Origin: Chloroflexota bacterium
GTDB taxonomy: Bacteria > Chloroflexota > Dormibacteria > Dormibacterales > Dormibacteraceae
Direction: 5' to 3'
Assembly: GCA_005880345.1 (NCBI GenBank)
Contig: VBGE01000037.1
Location: forward strand, 1-6,716
Length of the DNA: 6,716 nt
In this document: positions 1 through 6,400 of the stretch, in pieces
Layout: the number at the start of each line of letters is the position of its first letter
Position numbering within the stretch: position 1 is the stretch's first letter
Notes under the pieces: generated by a model
Databases searched by the model: none
The model's input: the letters and a program-made list of their open reading frames with translations, nothing else
What the model was told of the DNA's origin: nothing
Position numbers and translations under genes: made by a program

Positions 1-355
1 CGCCGGCGAACTCGAACCACTGCCTGGTGACGGTCTCCTCCCTGCGCGCGCGCGCCAGCTCGGACCGCTGGATATAAAAAGGCGCGTGCTTGAACACCGC
101 GTTCTGGCCGCAGTGATCGAAGTGGAGGTGGCTGTTGATCACGATCTTCACGTCGGCGGGGCTGAGGTCATGCTCGGCGAGGGCCTCGGCGGCATGGCGG
201 TTGACGACCTTCCACTCTTTGAGGAGCTCAGTCGGCCAGCCGACACCGGTATCGACGAGGATCGCCCCCGCGCGCGGATGCTTGATGACGAACCCGTGCA
301 CCGGGATGTGGTTCAAGGCGTCGATGCGCGCGAGGTGAAGCCGGACGATCTCCAT
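1..355 (-). CDS. MBL-fold metallo-hydrolase, N-terminal part (runs off left edge)
   Basis: The 118 visible codons begin MEIVRLHLARIDALNH and carry the metal-binding signature HLHFDH at residues 76-81 (H76, H78, D80, H81), after a β-strand-rich lead with VDTG at 34-37. This is the metallo-β-lactamase fold. The lead region and the SHLHFDHCGQN context most resemble the N-acyl-homoserine-lactonase-like branch, which hydrolyses lactone or ester bonds with two zinc ions. The exact substrate cannot be told, and a quorum-quenching role would be speculation. No signal peptide is seen, so it is probably cytoplasmic. Its ATG follows the ctaB stop codon with no intervening base (TAG then ATG) and has no Shine-Dalgarno sequence, so translation is probably coupled to ctaB. 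The C-terminal half, with the remaining metal ligands, lies outside the window. The fold is certain; the subfamily is only likely. Confidence 0.88.
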   Translation of the reverse strand, partial: MEIVRLHLARIDALNHIPVHGFVIKHPRAGAILVDTGVGWPTELLKEWKVVNRHAAEALAEHDLSPADVKIVINSHLHFDHCGQNAVFKHAPFYIQRSELARARREETVTRQWFEFAG

Positions 356-1210
356 CTAAGGGATGAAGGGAGACACTGCGAACACAAGGAAGAGCAGCGC
401 GACATAGACCATCGAGTAAGTCCACAGGCGGCGCGTCCAGCGGCGCCCCTCGCGGTCGAGCACGGCTATGCCCACGAGCCCGATGCCGAGGACGATGGCG
501 GCCGCCAGGTAGACGGCACCTGCCGACCCGGTGAAGAACGGCACGGTGCTGACCGCGGCGGTGAGCGCCGCGTACACGACGGTCTGCCGCTTCGCCGAGA
601 GCTCGCCGGCGACCACAGGCAGCATCGGGATGTTCGCCCGCGCGTAATCCGCCTTGATCAGCTGGGCCAGTGCCCAGAAATGCGGTGGCGTCCAGAAGAA
701 GATGACCGCGAAGAACGCGAGCGCTGTCAGGTCGAGGCGTCCCGTCGCGGCGGCCCAACCGACGAGGGGCGGCATGGCGCCGGCCGCGCCGCCGATCACG
801 ATGTTCTGCGGGGTCGAGCGCTTGAGCCAGATGGTGTAGACGAAGATGTAGACCAGCGCGCCGGCCAGCGCGAGCGACGCGGCCAGCAGGTTGGCGCCGA
901 CCCACAGTGTGGCGAAAGCCAGCGCGATCAGCCCGATGCCGAGGGCGAGTGCATGCCAGGCGGGGATGCGGCCGTCCGGCAGGGGCCTGCGGCGAGTGCG
1001 GTACATCGCTGCGTCGATGTCGCGGTCGAACCAGCAGTTGATGGCGTGCGCGCCGCCGGCGGCGAACGTTCCGCCGAACAGGACCGCGAGAATCGCCGTG
1101 AAGCTGGGATGGCCATGGGCCGCGGGGATCATCACTCCGACGGCGGTGGCGTCCAGCAGCAGGACGACGCGCAGCTTGAGGAGGCTGACGTAATCGCGCA
1201 GCTTCGTCAT
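356..1210 (-). CDS. ctaB: Heme O synthase (protoheme IX farnesyltransferase)
   Basis: This is a 284-residue UbiA-superfamily integral membrane prenyltransferase (CtaB/CyoE). It transfers a farnesyl group to the vinyl group of heme B, giving heme O for terminal oxidases. The first prenyl-diphosphate/Mg site is NCWFDRDID (N58, D62, D66), followed by RTRRRPLPDG at 71-80. Further family signatures are LKRSTPQNIVIGGAAGAMPP (129-148), FWTPPHFWALAQ (172-183) and DYARANIPMLPVV (188-200). About eight or nine hydrophobic helices are visible and the length is normal for the family. The start is ATG, in a 4-base ATGA overlap with the end of ctaA, and no Shine-Dalgarno sequence is seen, so translational coupling is likely. 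Its place right after ctaA makes this the classic heme A pathway pair. The identification is firm. Confidence 0.97.
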   Translation of the reverse strand: MTKLRDYVSLLKLRVVLLLDATAVGVMIPAAHGHPSFTAILAVLFGGTFAAGGAHAINCWFDRDIDAAMYRTRRRPLPDGRIPAWHALALGIGLIALAFATLWVGANLLAASLALAGALVYIFVYTIWLKRSTPQNIVIGGAAGAMPPLVGWAAATGRLDLTALAFFAVIFFWTPPHFWALAQLIKADYARANIPMLPVVAGELSAKRQTVVYAALTAAVSTVPFFTGSAGAVYLAAAIVLGIGLVGIAVLDREGRRWTRRLWTYSMVYVALLFLVFAVSPFIP

Positions 1211-2047
1211 GCCGGTCGCTTGTCCACGGCCAGGCGCGCGAGCGCCGGCGCACGGTCGGTCCGCGGCAATGCGAGCAGCGCAAGCGACGCCATGCCGGCC
1301 CAGACCAGCGTCGCGATCGCCACGTGCAGGCCGTTGAAGAGCGCGCCGTCAGTCACAGCCGCCCCGGCCCCCACCGCGACCTGCAGGGCAAACACCGCGA
1401 TCGTCGCCATCGCGATAGGACGCAAAGCTGCCAGGCGAAGTGCCTTGACCAGCGAGTAGACGAGCAGTATCCCGATCACGAGGACGGCGCCGCGGTGGAG
1501 CATGGTGAACGCGTTCGCGCCTGAGAAGTCCAACGCAACGCCGCCGCCGCAAAGCGGCCAGGAGTGGCATCCGTTGTCGGCGTTGCTCGCCACCACTGTG
1601 GAGCCGGTCAGCAGGAGGACGTAGGTCGCCGCCGCCGCGACCGGAGCGATGCGGTTCGTCTCGCCCTTTGAGGGCGGGAGCGCCAGGATGGCGGTGGCCA
1701 GCAGCAAGCCCAGGATGAGCATGGCGAGCGCGAGGTGGACCAGCACCAGCCAGGACGCGAGCTCGTTGACGACCACCCCGGCGCCAAGCAGCCCCTCGCC
1801 TCCGGAGCCAGGCCAAAACCACCGTGGCGAGGAGCAAGACGCCGGTGATGCTCCCGACCGTGCGATGGGAGTACTCGATGATGGAGTGGACGTCGGCCGC
1901 CGGGTAAGGACGGCCGTGGCAGAGCGGCCAGTCGGGACATCCGAGGCCGGACCCGGTGACGCGAACTACGCCGCCGAGCGCGATCTGCAGGTACGCAAAA
2001 AGAGCAGTCGCGAAGGCAAGGCGGCGAAAGCCACGCGCGGAGACCAC
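1207..2047 (-). pseudogene. ctaA: Heme A synthase (CtaA/Cox15), split by a frameshift and internally shortened
   Basis: CtaA oxidises the C8 methyl of heme O to give heme A. The N-terminal part reads from GTG at 2047 (this frame stays open to 1349) and holds GGVVRVTGSGLGCPDWPLCHG, with C37 and C43 as the extracellular cysteine pair, and EYSHRTVG with heme ligand H61. After LAWLRRRG near 1793 the homology moves to another frame (open 1776 to 1207). That frame holds VVNELASWLVLVHL (second ligand His), a second cysteine pair NGCHSWPLC, MLHRG (third ligand) and LHVAIATLVW (fourth). All four histidines and both cysteine pairs therefore survive, but in two frames. Removing one G from the GGGG run at 1792-1795 would join the frames into about 279 residues. 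That is still about 20 short of the usual ~300, because the loop and front half of the third helix are missing. It could be a real pseudogene, a deletion allele or an assembly error. Confidence 0.9.
1786..1798 (-). other. Frame junction inside ctaA (GGGG run)
   Basis: Read on the minus strand, CGA GGG GCT GCT is the N-terminal frame and GAG GGG CTG CTT GGC is the C-terminal frame, one base apart. Upstream of this point only the first frame looks like CtaA (helix 2, then a basic RRRG loop). Downstream only the second does (LLGAGVVVNEL). In intact family members a loop and the start of helix 3 lie between these motifs, so the break combines a frame change with a loss of roughly 15-20 codons. 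The short GGGGCT string could be the remnant of a deletion between two like strings; that mechanism is inferred. Confidence 0.6.
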
Positions 2048-2059
2048 CAGCGGCCCAGT

Positions 2060-3415
2060 CTACTGACTGGCCAGAATCGACAGCTCCGCGGCGAGGACGC
2101 GCTCGTCCAGCTCGCCGACCTGGCGCCGGTCGATCGTGCCGTCGGCGCGCACGAAGATCGTCATCGGGAGCGCCGACATGCCGTAGGCACGCCCCACGGC
2201 GAGGTCCTCGTCCAGGAGCGACTGCCGGATGTCGAGGCCGGCGAGGTACGTGCGAGCCGTATCGCTGCTCTCGCCCTCGTTGATGAGCACGAGGCGCGCG
2301 CTGGAACGACCGACGTCCTTCTGCAGCATCGGCATCTCCGCCTTGCACGGGGGGCAGTACGTGGCCCAGAAGTTGATCACCACAGGCTTGCCTGCAAAGT
2401 CGGAGAGCCTGACCGCGGTCCCGTCGGTGGCATGCAGCGCAAACGCCGGCGCCTTCCCGCCGGCCGGCGCGGGCGAGGTCTCGGGCCGGCTGATGGTGGT
2501 CAGGGCCTGCAGGACGTCGGGCGCACCCCAGCCATCGCCACCCGACGCCAGCTCGGTCAGGCCTTTGGCGCTCAGCGATGTGACCAGCGACGGAGGAATC
2601 TCCTGCCCGACCCTCGGTACGCCCCGATAGACCAGGCGCACGTACCCGTGCCTGTCGACCAGCGCCAGGGTCGAGGTGTGCGTGTCACCGCCGGCGAGGG
2701 CGACGTCGAATGGCTTCCAGAACGCGGTGAGCGCATCAGTGCCGCCCGTGGCGAATATCCAGCTCGCGCCAACCTCCCTGGCGTAACCCGCGAGGACGGC
2801 AGGTGTGTCGACGCTGGGATCGGTCGTGACCTCCAGCAGCATCACGGAGCCGGCCGCTTGCCTGGCCAGCTGCAGGAACAGCGCCGTGTACAGGGGGCAG
2901 GTCTCGTGGCAGGTGGTGTGGAACGCGGCGATGACGACGTCCTTGCCGGCGATCGTCGAGAGGTTGACCGTCGCGCCCTTCTGGTCGACCAGGTCGAAGG
3001 CAGGCAGCGGCACGAACTTCCCGGCGAGCTCGCCAAGGCCAAGGTTGACCTCGTCGTTGCCCGCGTAAACCGCGCCGTCGATCAAACGGCCGGAGTCGAT
3101 GCCCAGCAGGAGTGGCTCGACCTGACCCGCGGTGATGGTCAGCCCGACAAGCTGTAAATCAGAGCCAAGGCGCACGCCGGTGTAGGTCCCTGTCGGCACC
3201 GCGAGAGCCAGGAGCTGACGCTGCGCGGGCGCAGCCGGCACGTCGCCCGAGACCGAGCCCAGCGCCGACCACGAATCATCGCCCTGGCGCAGCGACAGCG
3301 TCGACGAAGACAGCGACGTCGCGGAGCGCGCCGCTCCAACCACCACCAGCGTGCCGGTCGACGGTTGCAGCCGCGGCACCGCCCACAGGGCGGCGATCGC
3401 CAGGACCGCGACCAC
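2060..3415 (-). CDS. Membrane-anchored DUF4382-like / Sco1 / TlpA-like three-module protein, cytochrome oxidase copper assembly
   Basis: This 451-residue protein starts with a hydrophobic anchor (residues 1-16). A β-rich module (about 21-125) resembles DUF4382, with W49 and the VPTGTYTGVRL turn. A Sco1/SenC domain (about 135-290) has the copper-binding pair C169/C173 in TTCHETCP and the distal ligand H246 in DTHTSTLALVD. After a Pro/Ala linker (about 311-320), a TlpA/ResA-type thioredoxin domain (to 450) has WATYCPPC (C354, C357) and a probable cis-proline at P417. Sco proteins deliver copper to the CuA site of cytochrome oxidase, and TlpA-type proteins reduce Sco and CuA cysteines outside the membrane, so the fusion joins the chaperone to its likely reductant. 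Sco usually has CPxxxC-like spacing with proline after the first cysteine; here His follows it. The only ordinary start in frame is GTG at 3415, without a Shine-Dalgarno sequence. The gene sits 12 bases before ctaA. The Sco and TlpA calls are strong; the DUF4382 call is tentative. Confidence 0.9.
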   Translation of the reverse strand: MVAVLAIAALWAVPRLQPSTGTLVVVGAARSATSLSSSTLSLRQGDDSWSALGSVSGDVPAAPAQRQLLALAVPTGTYTGVRLGSDLQLVGLTITAGQVEPLLLGIDSGRLIDGAVYAGNDEVNLGLGELAGKFVPLPAFDLVDQKGATVNLSTIAGKDVVIAAFHTTCHETCPLYTALFLQLARQAAGSVMLLEVTTDPSVDTPAVLAGYAREVGASWIFATGGTDALTAFWKPFDVALAGGDTHTSTLALVDRHGYVRLVYRGVPRVGQEIPPSLVTSLSAKGLTELASGGDGWGAPDVLQALTTISRPETSPAPAGGKAPAFALHATDGTAVRLSDFAGKPVVINFWATYCPPCKAEMPMLQKDVGRSSARLVLINEGESSDTARTYLAGLDIRQSLLDEDLAVGRAYGMSALPMTIFVRADGTIDRRQVGELDERVLAAELSILASQ

Positions 3416-3448
3416 CCCGGCCGCAAGCCATGTGTACCGAGCTCTCGT

Positions 3449-4501
3449 CTATGCCACCTTCAGCGGGACGCCACCGTACCTGGCGGCGATGCGGTCGATG
3501 AAGGCCGCGCAGAGCTCGGCGATCGCGGCGCTGCCGATCTGGACCACGTTCTCCGCGTTGCTCTCGCCGCTGTGCGAGAGGTTGAAGCTGCCCGCGTACA
3601 CGTAGTCATCGGTGACCAGGATCTTGGCGTGCATGAAGTCATGCGTAGAGCCTTTCGCGTAGGGAGTCGAATGCTTCGAGCCGAAGCGTGCGCCGCTCGT
3701 GATGCTGTGAAACGCAGCAATCTTCCACGCCGCGCCAGGCTGCGACCCCCACTGCCGGTTCACCTCTTCCATCTGGGTCGCATCGTACACACCGGCAACG
3801 TCGACCCTGGACTGCGCGATGACCTCGGCCAAGGTCCCCAGCACCGGGCCGGAGGTGATAACAGGCGAGCAGATTCTGATTCGCTTTTGCGCAGAGGCGA
3901 TGGAGCGCGACATCGCATGGACGAGCTTGAGGCTCCGCCCTGGACAGAAATAAGGGCGGACATCGGTGCCATCCGCAAGCCGCGACCACGGTGAAGAGAT
4001 GCGGCCGGACAGCGCAACGATCGGGTTCTCCCATAGGCCTTCGAAGTTGGCTGCGTAGTCCCTGGCGACCTCGCCGGAGGCGATCGTGAACATCGCGTTC
4101 TCCTCGCGGTTCCACGAGTCGTTGGTCCAGTTCGTCGAGCCCGTGAGCACGGTGGCCGCATCCGTGGTGGCGTCACGCACCACGTACTTGTGGTGCATCA
4201 GGTCGGGTACACCGGAAACCGGCTTCACCTGCACCCCGGCCGCCTCCAGCCGGTGAACGAAGTCCCAGTCGATCTCCGGCGGCGCGGGCACCGGGATGGC
4301 CAGCGCGTGGTCCTGGTTGAACATCAGCCGGATCTTGACGCCGCGCTTCACCGCTGCCTCGAAGGAAGCAAGCACCACAGCCGCCGGCGAGGCGGCGAGG
4401 CGAAGGTCGTAAATCGCGATGTCCATCGACGTCGTGGCGCCATCGAGAAACAACGCGAGGCGCTGGGCGACGGCGTCGGCGGTCTGGCCGCCATCGGTCA
4501 A
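3449..4501 (-). CDS. Phospholipase D-like protein with two HKD motifs
   Basis: Starting from TTG at 4501 this is a 350-residue two-domain PLD-superfamily phosphodiesterase. The first HKD motif is HHKYVVRD (H103, K105, D110), followed by GSTNWT at 121-126. The second is HAKILVTDD (H291, K293, D298), followed by GSFNLS at 304-309. Two complete motifs in one chain form one active site, which works through a phospho-histidine intermediate. The substrate may be phospholipid or nucleic acid and cannot be told from sequence. No signal peptide is evident. The start is uncertain: the family-like residues DFYFL lie just upstream of the TTG, and the only candidate further up, before the frame becomes a shadow of the LOG gene, is ATA at 4525, overlapping the LOG stop as ATAG. 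The same frame stays open to 4936, but that part is antisense to nothing and simply shadows the LOG gene. It ends 33 bases before the Sco fusion, in the same frame. Confidence 0.88.
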   Translation of the reverse strand: MTDGGQTADAVAQRLALFLDGATTSMDIAIYDLRLAASPAAVVLASFEAAVKRGVKIRLMFNQDHALAIPVPAPPEIDWDFVHRLEAAGVQVKPVSGVPDLMHHKYVVRDATTDAATVLTGSTNWTNDSWNREENAMFTIASGEVARDYAANFEGLWENPIVALSGRISSPWSRLADGTDVRPYFCPGRSLKLVHAMSRSIASAQKRIRICSPVITSGPVLGTLAEVIAQSRVDVAGVYDATQMEEVNRQWGSQPGAAWKIAAFHSITSGARFGSKHSTPYAKGSTHDFMHAKILVTDDYVYAGSFNLSHSGESNAENVVQIGSAAIAELCAAFIDRIAARYGGVPLKVA

Positions 4502-4521
4502 AAAGTAGAAGTCGAGCGGCG

Positions 4522-5316
4522 CTATTTCGCGTCCGCCTTGGGCTCGCCTGTCTGCTCGCGGGGCTCGTCGACGGTGACGGGCAGCGGCCGGGTCGCCATC
4601 TCGGCGGCCTCCTCCGGGTCGTCGGTCAGAGTCATGAGCTTGAGGTCTTCCGGCGCGATGGCGCCGGCCGAGAGAACGTGGCCCTTCAGCCATTCCAGCA
4701 AGCCGGTCCAGTACGGCGTGCCGAAAAGCACGATCGGGAAGTGCTCGATCTTGCCGGTCTGCGCGAGCGTGAGCGACTCGAAGAGCTCGTCCAGCGTGCC
4801 GAAGCCGCCTGGAAAGATGACGAACCCTCGCGCGTACTTGACGAACATGTTCTTGCGGACGAAGAAGTAGCGGAACTCGACGCCGAGGTCGACGTACTTG
4901 TTCAGCGACTGCTCGTGCGGCAGCTCGATGTTGCAACCGACCGACAGTCCGCCCGCCTCATGGCAGCCACGGTTGACGGCCTCCATGATGCCCGGGCCGC
5001 CACCGGTGATGACGGCGAACCCACGCCGCGCCAGGGCGTCGCCGAGCTTGACACCGGCGCGGTAGTAGGGGTCGTTGGGGTGCGATCGGGCCGAGCCGAA
5101 CACAGTGATGGCGGGGCCGACCTCGTTGAGCGCGTCGAACCCTTCGACGAACTCGGAAAGGATCCTCAGAACGCGCCAGGGGTCGGCATGGTGACTGAGC
5201 TCTTCGATCGCGCTGCGCTCGAGCAGGGTGCGGTCGGCGGGGATGTGCTCTGTCGGCAGGACCAGGCGCCCGGCGCGCCGGCGGTCACTCATGTCCCGGC
5301 GACCCACCTCACGCAT
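4522..5316 (-). CDS. LOG-family Rossmann-fold protein (TIGR00730-type nucleotide phosphoribohydrolase)
   Basis: This 264-residue protein has the LOG/lysine-decarboxylase-like fold: TVFGSARS (71-78), the nucleotide-binding loop GGGPGIMEAVNRG (105-117) and the hallmark PGGFGTLDELFE (169-180). Proteins with PGGxGTxxE cleave nucleoside 5'-monophosphates to free base and ribose 5-phosphate. In plants and some bacteria this activates cytokinins; in others it serves purine nucleotide turnover. The older name 'lysine decarboxylase' is a mis-annotation. An extra N-terminal arm (about 1-65) marks the larger LOG subtype, and the last 20 residues are charged and probably disordered. ATG at 5316 overlaps the stop of the upstream gene as TGATG, which suggests coupled translation. 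An alternative ATG at 5292 has GAGGTG about 12 bases upstream, the closest thing to a Shine-Dalgarno sequence in the window. The family is firm; the substrate is unknown. Confidence 0.93.
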   Translation of the reverse strand: MREVGRRDMSDRRRAGRLVLPTEHIPADRTLLERSAIEELSHHADPWRVLRILSEFVEGFDALNEVGPAITVFGSARSHPNDPYYRAGVKLGDALARRGFAVITGGGPGIMEAVNRGCHEAGGLSVGCNIELPHEQSLNKYVDLGVEFRYFFVRKNMFVKYARGFVIFPGGFGTLDELFESLTLAQTGKIEHFPIVLFGTPYWTGLLEWLKGHVLSAGAIAPEDLKLMTLTDDPEEAAEMATRPLPVTVDEPREQTGEPKADAK

Positions 5317-5879
5317 CAGGCGTGCTCGGTTTCGCCGTTGGCTGGGAGGTCTTCAGTGGAGGCAGGAGCCGGCGGGGTTTCGGGCTCGCGAACCGCCTCG
5401 CTCGTCAGCGAGACGCGCTTGCGCGCCTTCTTCTCCTTGTCGCCGCCGTTGACGATCGCGGGCTCGGGAAGGGCGGGCGGCGCGACCGCATTCATGGCGA
5501 CGGAGTCCGCGATGAGTGCTTTGGCCGTGGGCTTGGTAGTCGAGCCGTCCGGCATCTCGAGCAGCTGGTCGAGGTGCGCGCGAAGCGTGGTCACCTCGGC
5601 CTCCAGCTCACGCACGCGACGGCGGTGCCGCATGTGCTCGGTGAAGTGGTGCAGGCCATTCCACCAGTGATACAGCGTGCCGGCGGCGACGACCGCCACG
5701 AGGGGAACGATGGCGACCGTCCAGAGCGGGATTCCGTTGACGTGGAACACCGACCAGCTGACGTTGACCGACCCCGTGTTGCTGTAGCCGAAGACCGTGG
5801 CGGCAACGCCCAGTAGCAGGCCGAAAATCAGCGCCGTGGCGAGCAGAAAACGCTGCCACATGTGGCTCAGGTCGGGCAC
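5316..5879 (-). CDS. LapA/DUF1049-like two-helix membrane protein with coiled coil and long polar tail
   Basis: The 187 residues hold two hydrophobic helices (about 11-32 and 51-72) joined by a short loop with YSNTGSVNVSWSVF, the pattern of the LapA/DUF1049 domain (a QN-type loop, β-like VxVxxxxF, then GxPL into helix 2). Helix 2 is followed by a basic stretch HMRHRRR (82-88), a short predicted coiled coil (about 89-109), then a polar, Pro/Ala-rich tail with KEKKARKR (148-155). In enterobacteria LapA (YciS) works with LapB in controlling lipopolysaccharide synthesis; whether that applies here is doubtful, and a general membrane scaffold role is safer. The start is GTG 5879, chosen because TACCCT lies 7 bases before it as a possible leaderless -10; ATG 5861 (MWQRFLL) is equally possible. 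It is first in a tight group with the LOG and PLD genes. Confidence 0.75.
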   Translation of the reverse strand: MPDLSHMWQRFLLATALIFGLLLGVAATVFGYSNTGSVNVSWSVFHVNGIPLWTVAIVPLVAVVAAGTLYHWWNGLHHFTEHMRHRRRVRELEAEVTTLRAHLDQLLEMPDGSTTKPTAKALIADSVAMNAVAPPALPEPAIVNGGDKEKKARKRVSLTSEAVREPETPPAPASTEDLPANGETEHA

Positions 5880-5886
5880 CCGGCGA

Positions 5887-5892
5887 AGGGTA
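5887..5892 (-). promoter_or_regulatory. Possible -10 element (TACCCT) for a leaderless LapA-like gene
   Basis: On the minus strand TACCCT fits the TANNNT -10 pattern seen with leaderless genes in several high-GC phyla, and lies 7 bases before GTG 5879. There is no clear -35 and no Shine-Dalgarno sequence. The match is short and the call is weak. Confidence 0.2.
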
Positions 5893-5901
5893 CAACGGTT
5901 G

Positions 5902-5917
5902 CTGGGCGACTGCCCAG
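5902..5917. terminator. Short hairpin after the F420 reductase gene
   Basis: CTGGGC, loop GACT, GCCCAG form a perfect 6-bp stem with a 4-base loop, three bases past the TAA of the reductase gene on the minus strand. There is no T-tract after it in either direction, so it is at best a weak or factor-assisted terminator. Its position between two genes of different theme fits an end of transcript; chance is possible in such GC-rich DNA. Confidence 0.3.
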
Positions 5918-5920
5918 GCT

Positions 5921-6361
5921 TTAAGCCTTCTCGCCGCTCCCCAGCCGCTCGAGCCGGATGACCGGGATGCGCCGCGAGGTCTTGCGACGGTAGTCGTTGA
6001 AGCCCGGCATCTTGAGGGCGTGGTTGGCGTAGAGCCGCTCGTAGTCGTCGTCGTCCGCGACGACGTTGGCCCTGGCATCGAACTTTTCGCCCAGCACCTC
6101 GACGGTGACGACCGGGTTGGTGACGAGGTTGTGGTACCAGGCCGGGTGGGTCGGAGCGCCGCCCTTGGAGGCCAGCACCACGAGATGGCCGTTGTCCCGG
6201 GAAAACGCGAGCGGGTTCTCGCGAGTGGCCCCGGTCTTGGCTCCCCTGGTGGTGAGGATCAGGACGTCTGAGCCTTCAAATGGGCCGCCGGAGGCCCTCC
6301 CGGCGTTGGCGCGAAGGTCGTCGATCAGGTTTCGGTTGAAGTCGTTGTAGCTGTTAGTCAT
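5921..6361 (-). CDS. Deazaflavin (F420)-dependent nitroreductase, Ddn/DUF385 family
   Basis: This 146-residue protein belongs to the split-β-barrel family of F420H2-dependent reductases (Ddn of Mycobacterium tuberculosis is the known member; many others have unknown natural substrates). It shows LILTTRGAKTGATRENPL (34-51), a strand and loop that bind the F420 phosphate side; ASKGGAPTHPAWYHNL (64-79), the most conserved block; and a C-terminal RRKTSRRIPVIRLER (125-139). Length is normal and no signal peptide is present. It would reduce quinones, nitro compounds or unsaturated substrates with F420H2, so the host should make F420; no F420 biosynthesis gene is in the window to confirm this. The start is ATG, without a Shine-Dalgarno sequence; TATGAA lies 8 bases upstream. 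It stands slightly apart from the downstream genes and is divergent from the gene at the right edge. Confidence 0.93.
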   Translation of the reverse strand: MTNSYNDFNRNLIDDLRANAGRASGGPFEGSDVLILTTRGAKTGATRENPLAFSRDNGHLVVLASKGGAPTHPAWYHNLVTNPVVTVEVLGEKFDARANVVADDDDYERLYANHALKMPGFNDYRRKTSRRIPVIRLERLGSGEKA

Positions 6362-6369
6362 GCAGGTGT

Positions 6370-6375
6370 TTCATA
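6370..6375 (-). promoter_or_regulatory. Possible -10 element (TATGAA) for the F420 reductase gene
   Basis: The most AT-rich hexamer on the minus strand upstream of the reductase is TATGAA, ending 8 bases before its ATG. If used as a -10 box the transcript would begin at or next to the start codon, which would explain the missing Shine-Dalgarno sequence. No convincing -35 is present at 16-18 bases upstream. Confidence 0.25.
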
Positions 6376-6400
6376 CCCATGGCGGCCCGTCTCCATTCCC

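Noticed and set aside
86..1459. Long plus-strand open frame (457 codons) opposite the MBL, ctaB and ctaA genes
   Set aside because: Its product is rich in Arg, Asp, Gly and Glu without any domain or membrane pattern, and it lies antisense to ctaB and other clear genes. Such frames arise from the GC-rich third codon positions of the real genes.
1786..1798. Programmed ribosomal frameshift in ctaA
   Set aside because: There is no X-XXY-YYZ slippery site or obvious downstream stimulator, and even a frame-corrected product lacks about 20 family residues; a deletion or assembly fault fits better.
1649..3157. Long plus-strand open frame (502 codons) opposite ctaA and the Sco-TlpA fusion
   Set aside because: It is a low-complexity, charged translation opposite a protein with intact Sco and TlpA motifs; an antisense shadow.
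4526..4936. Upstream extension of the PLD-like frame to 4936
   Set aside because: This part lies within the LOG gene on the same strand and reads as an Arg-rich shadow with no PLD-like features; the LOG frame carries the conserved motifs.
4678..5670. Plus-strand open frame (330 codons) opposite the LOG and LapA-like genes
   Set aside because: It has no recognisable domain, and the opposite strand holds well-supported genes across the whole span.
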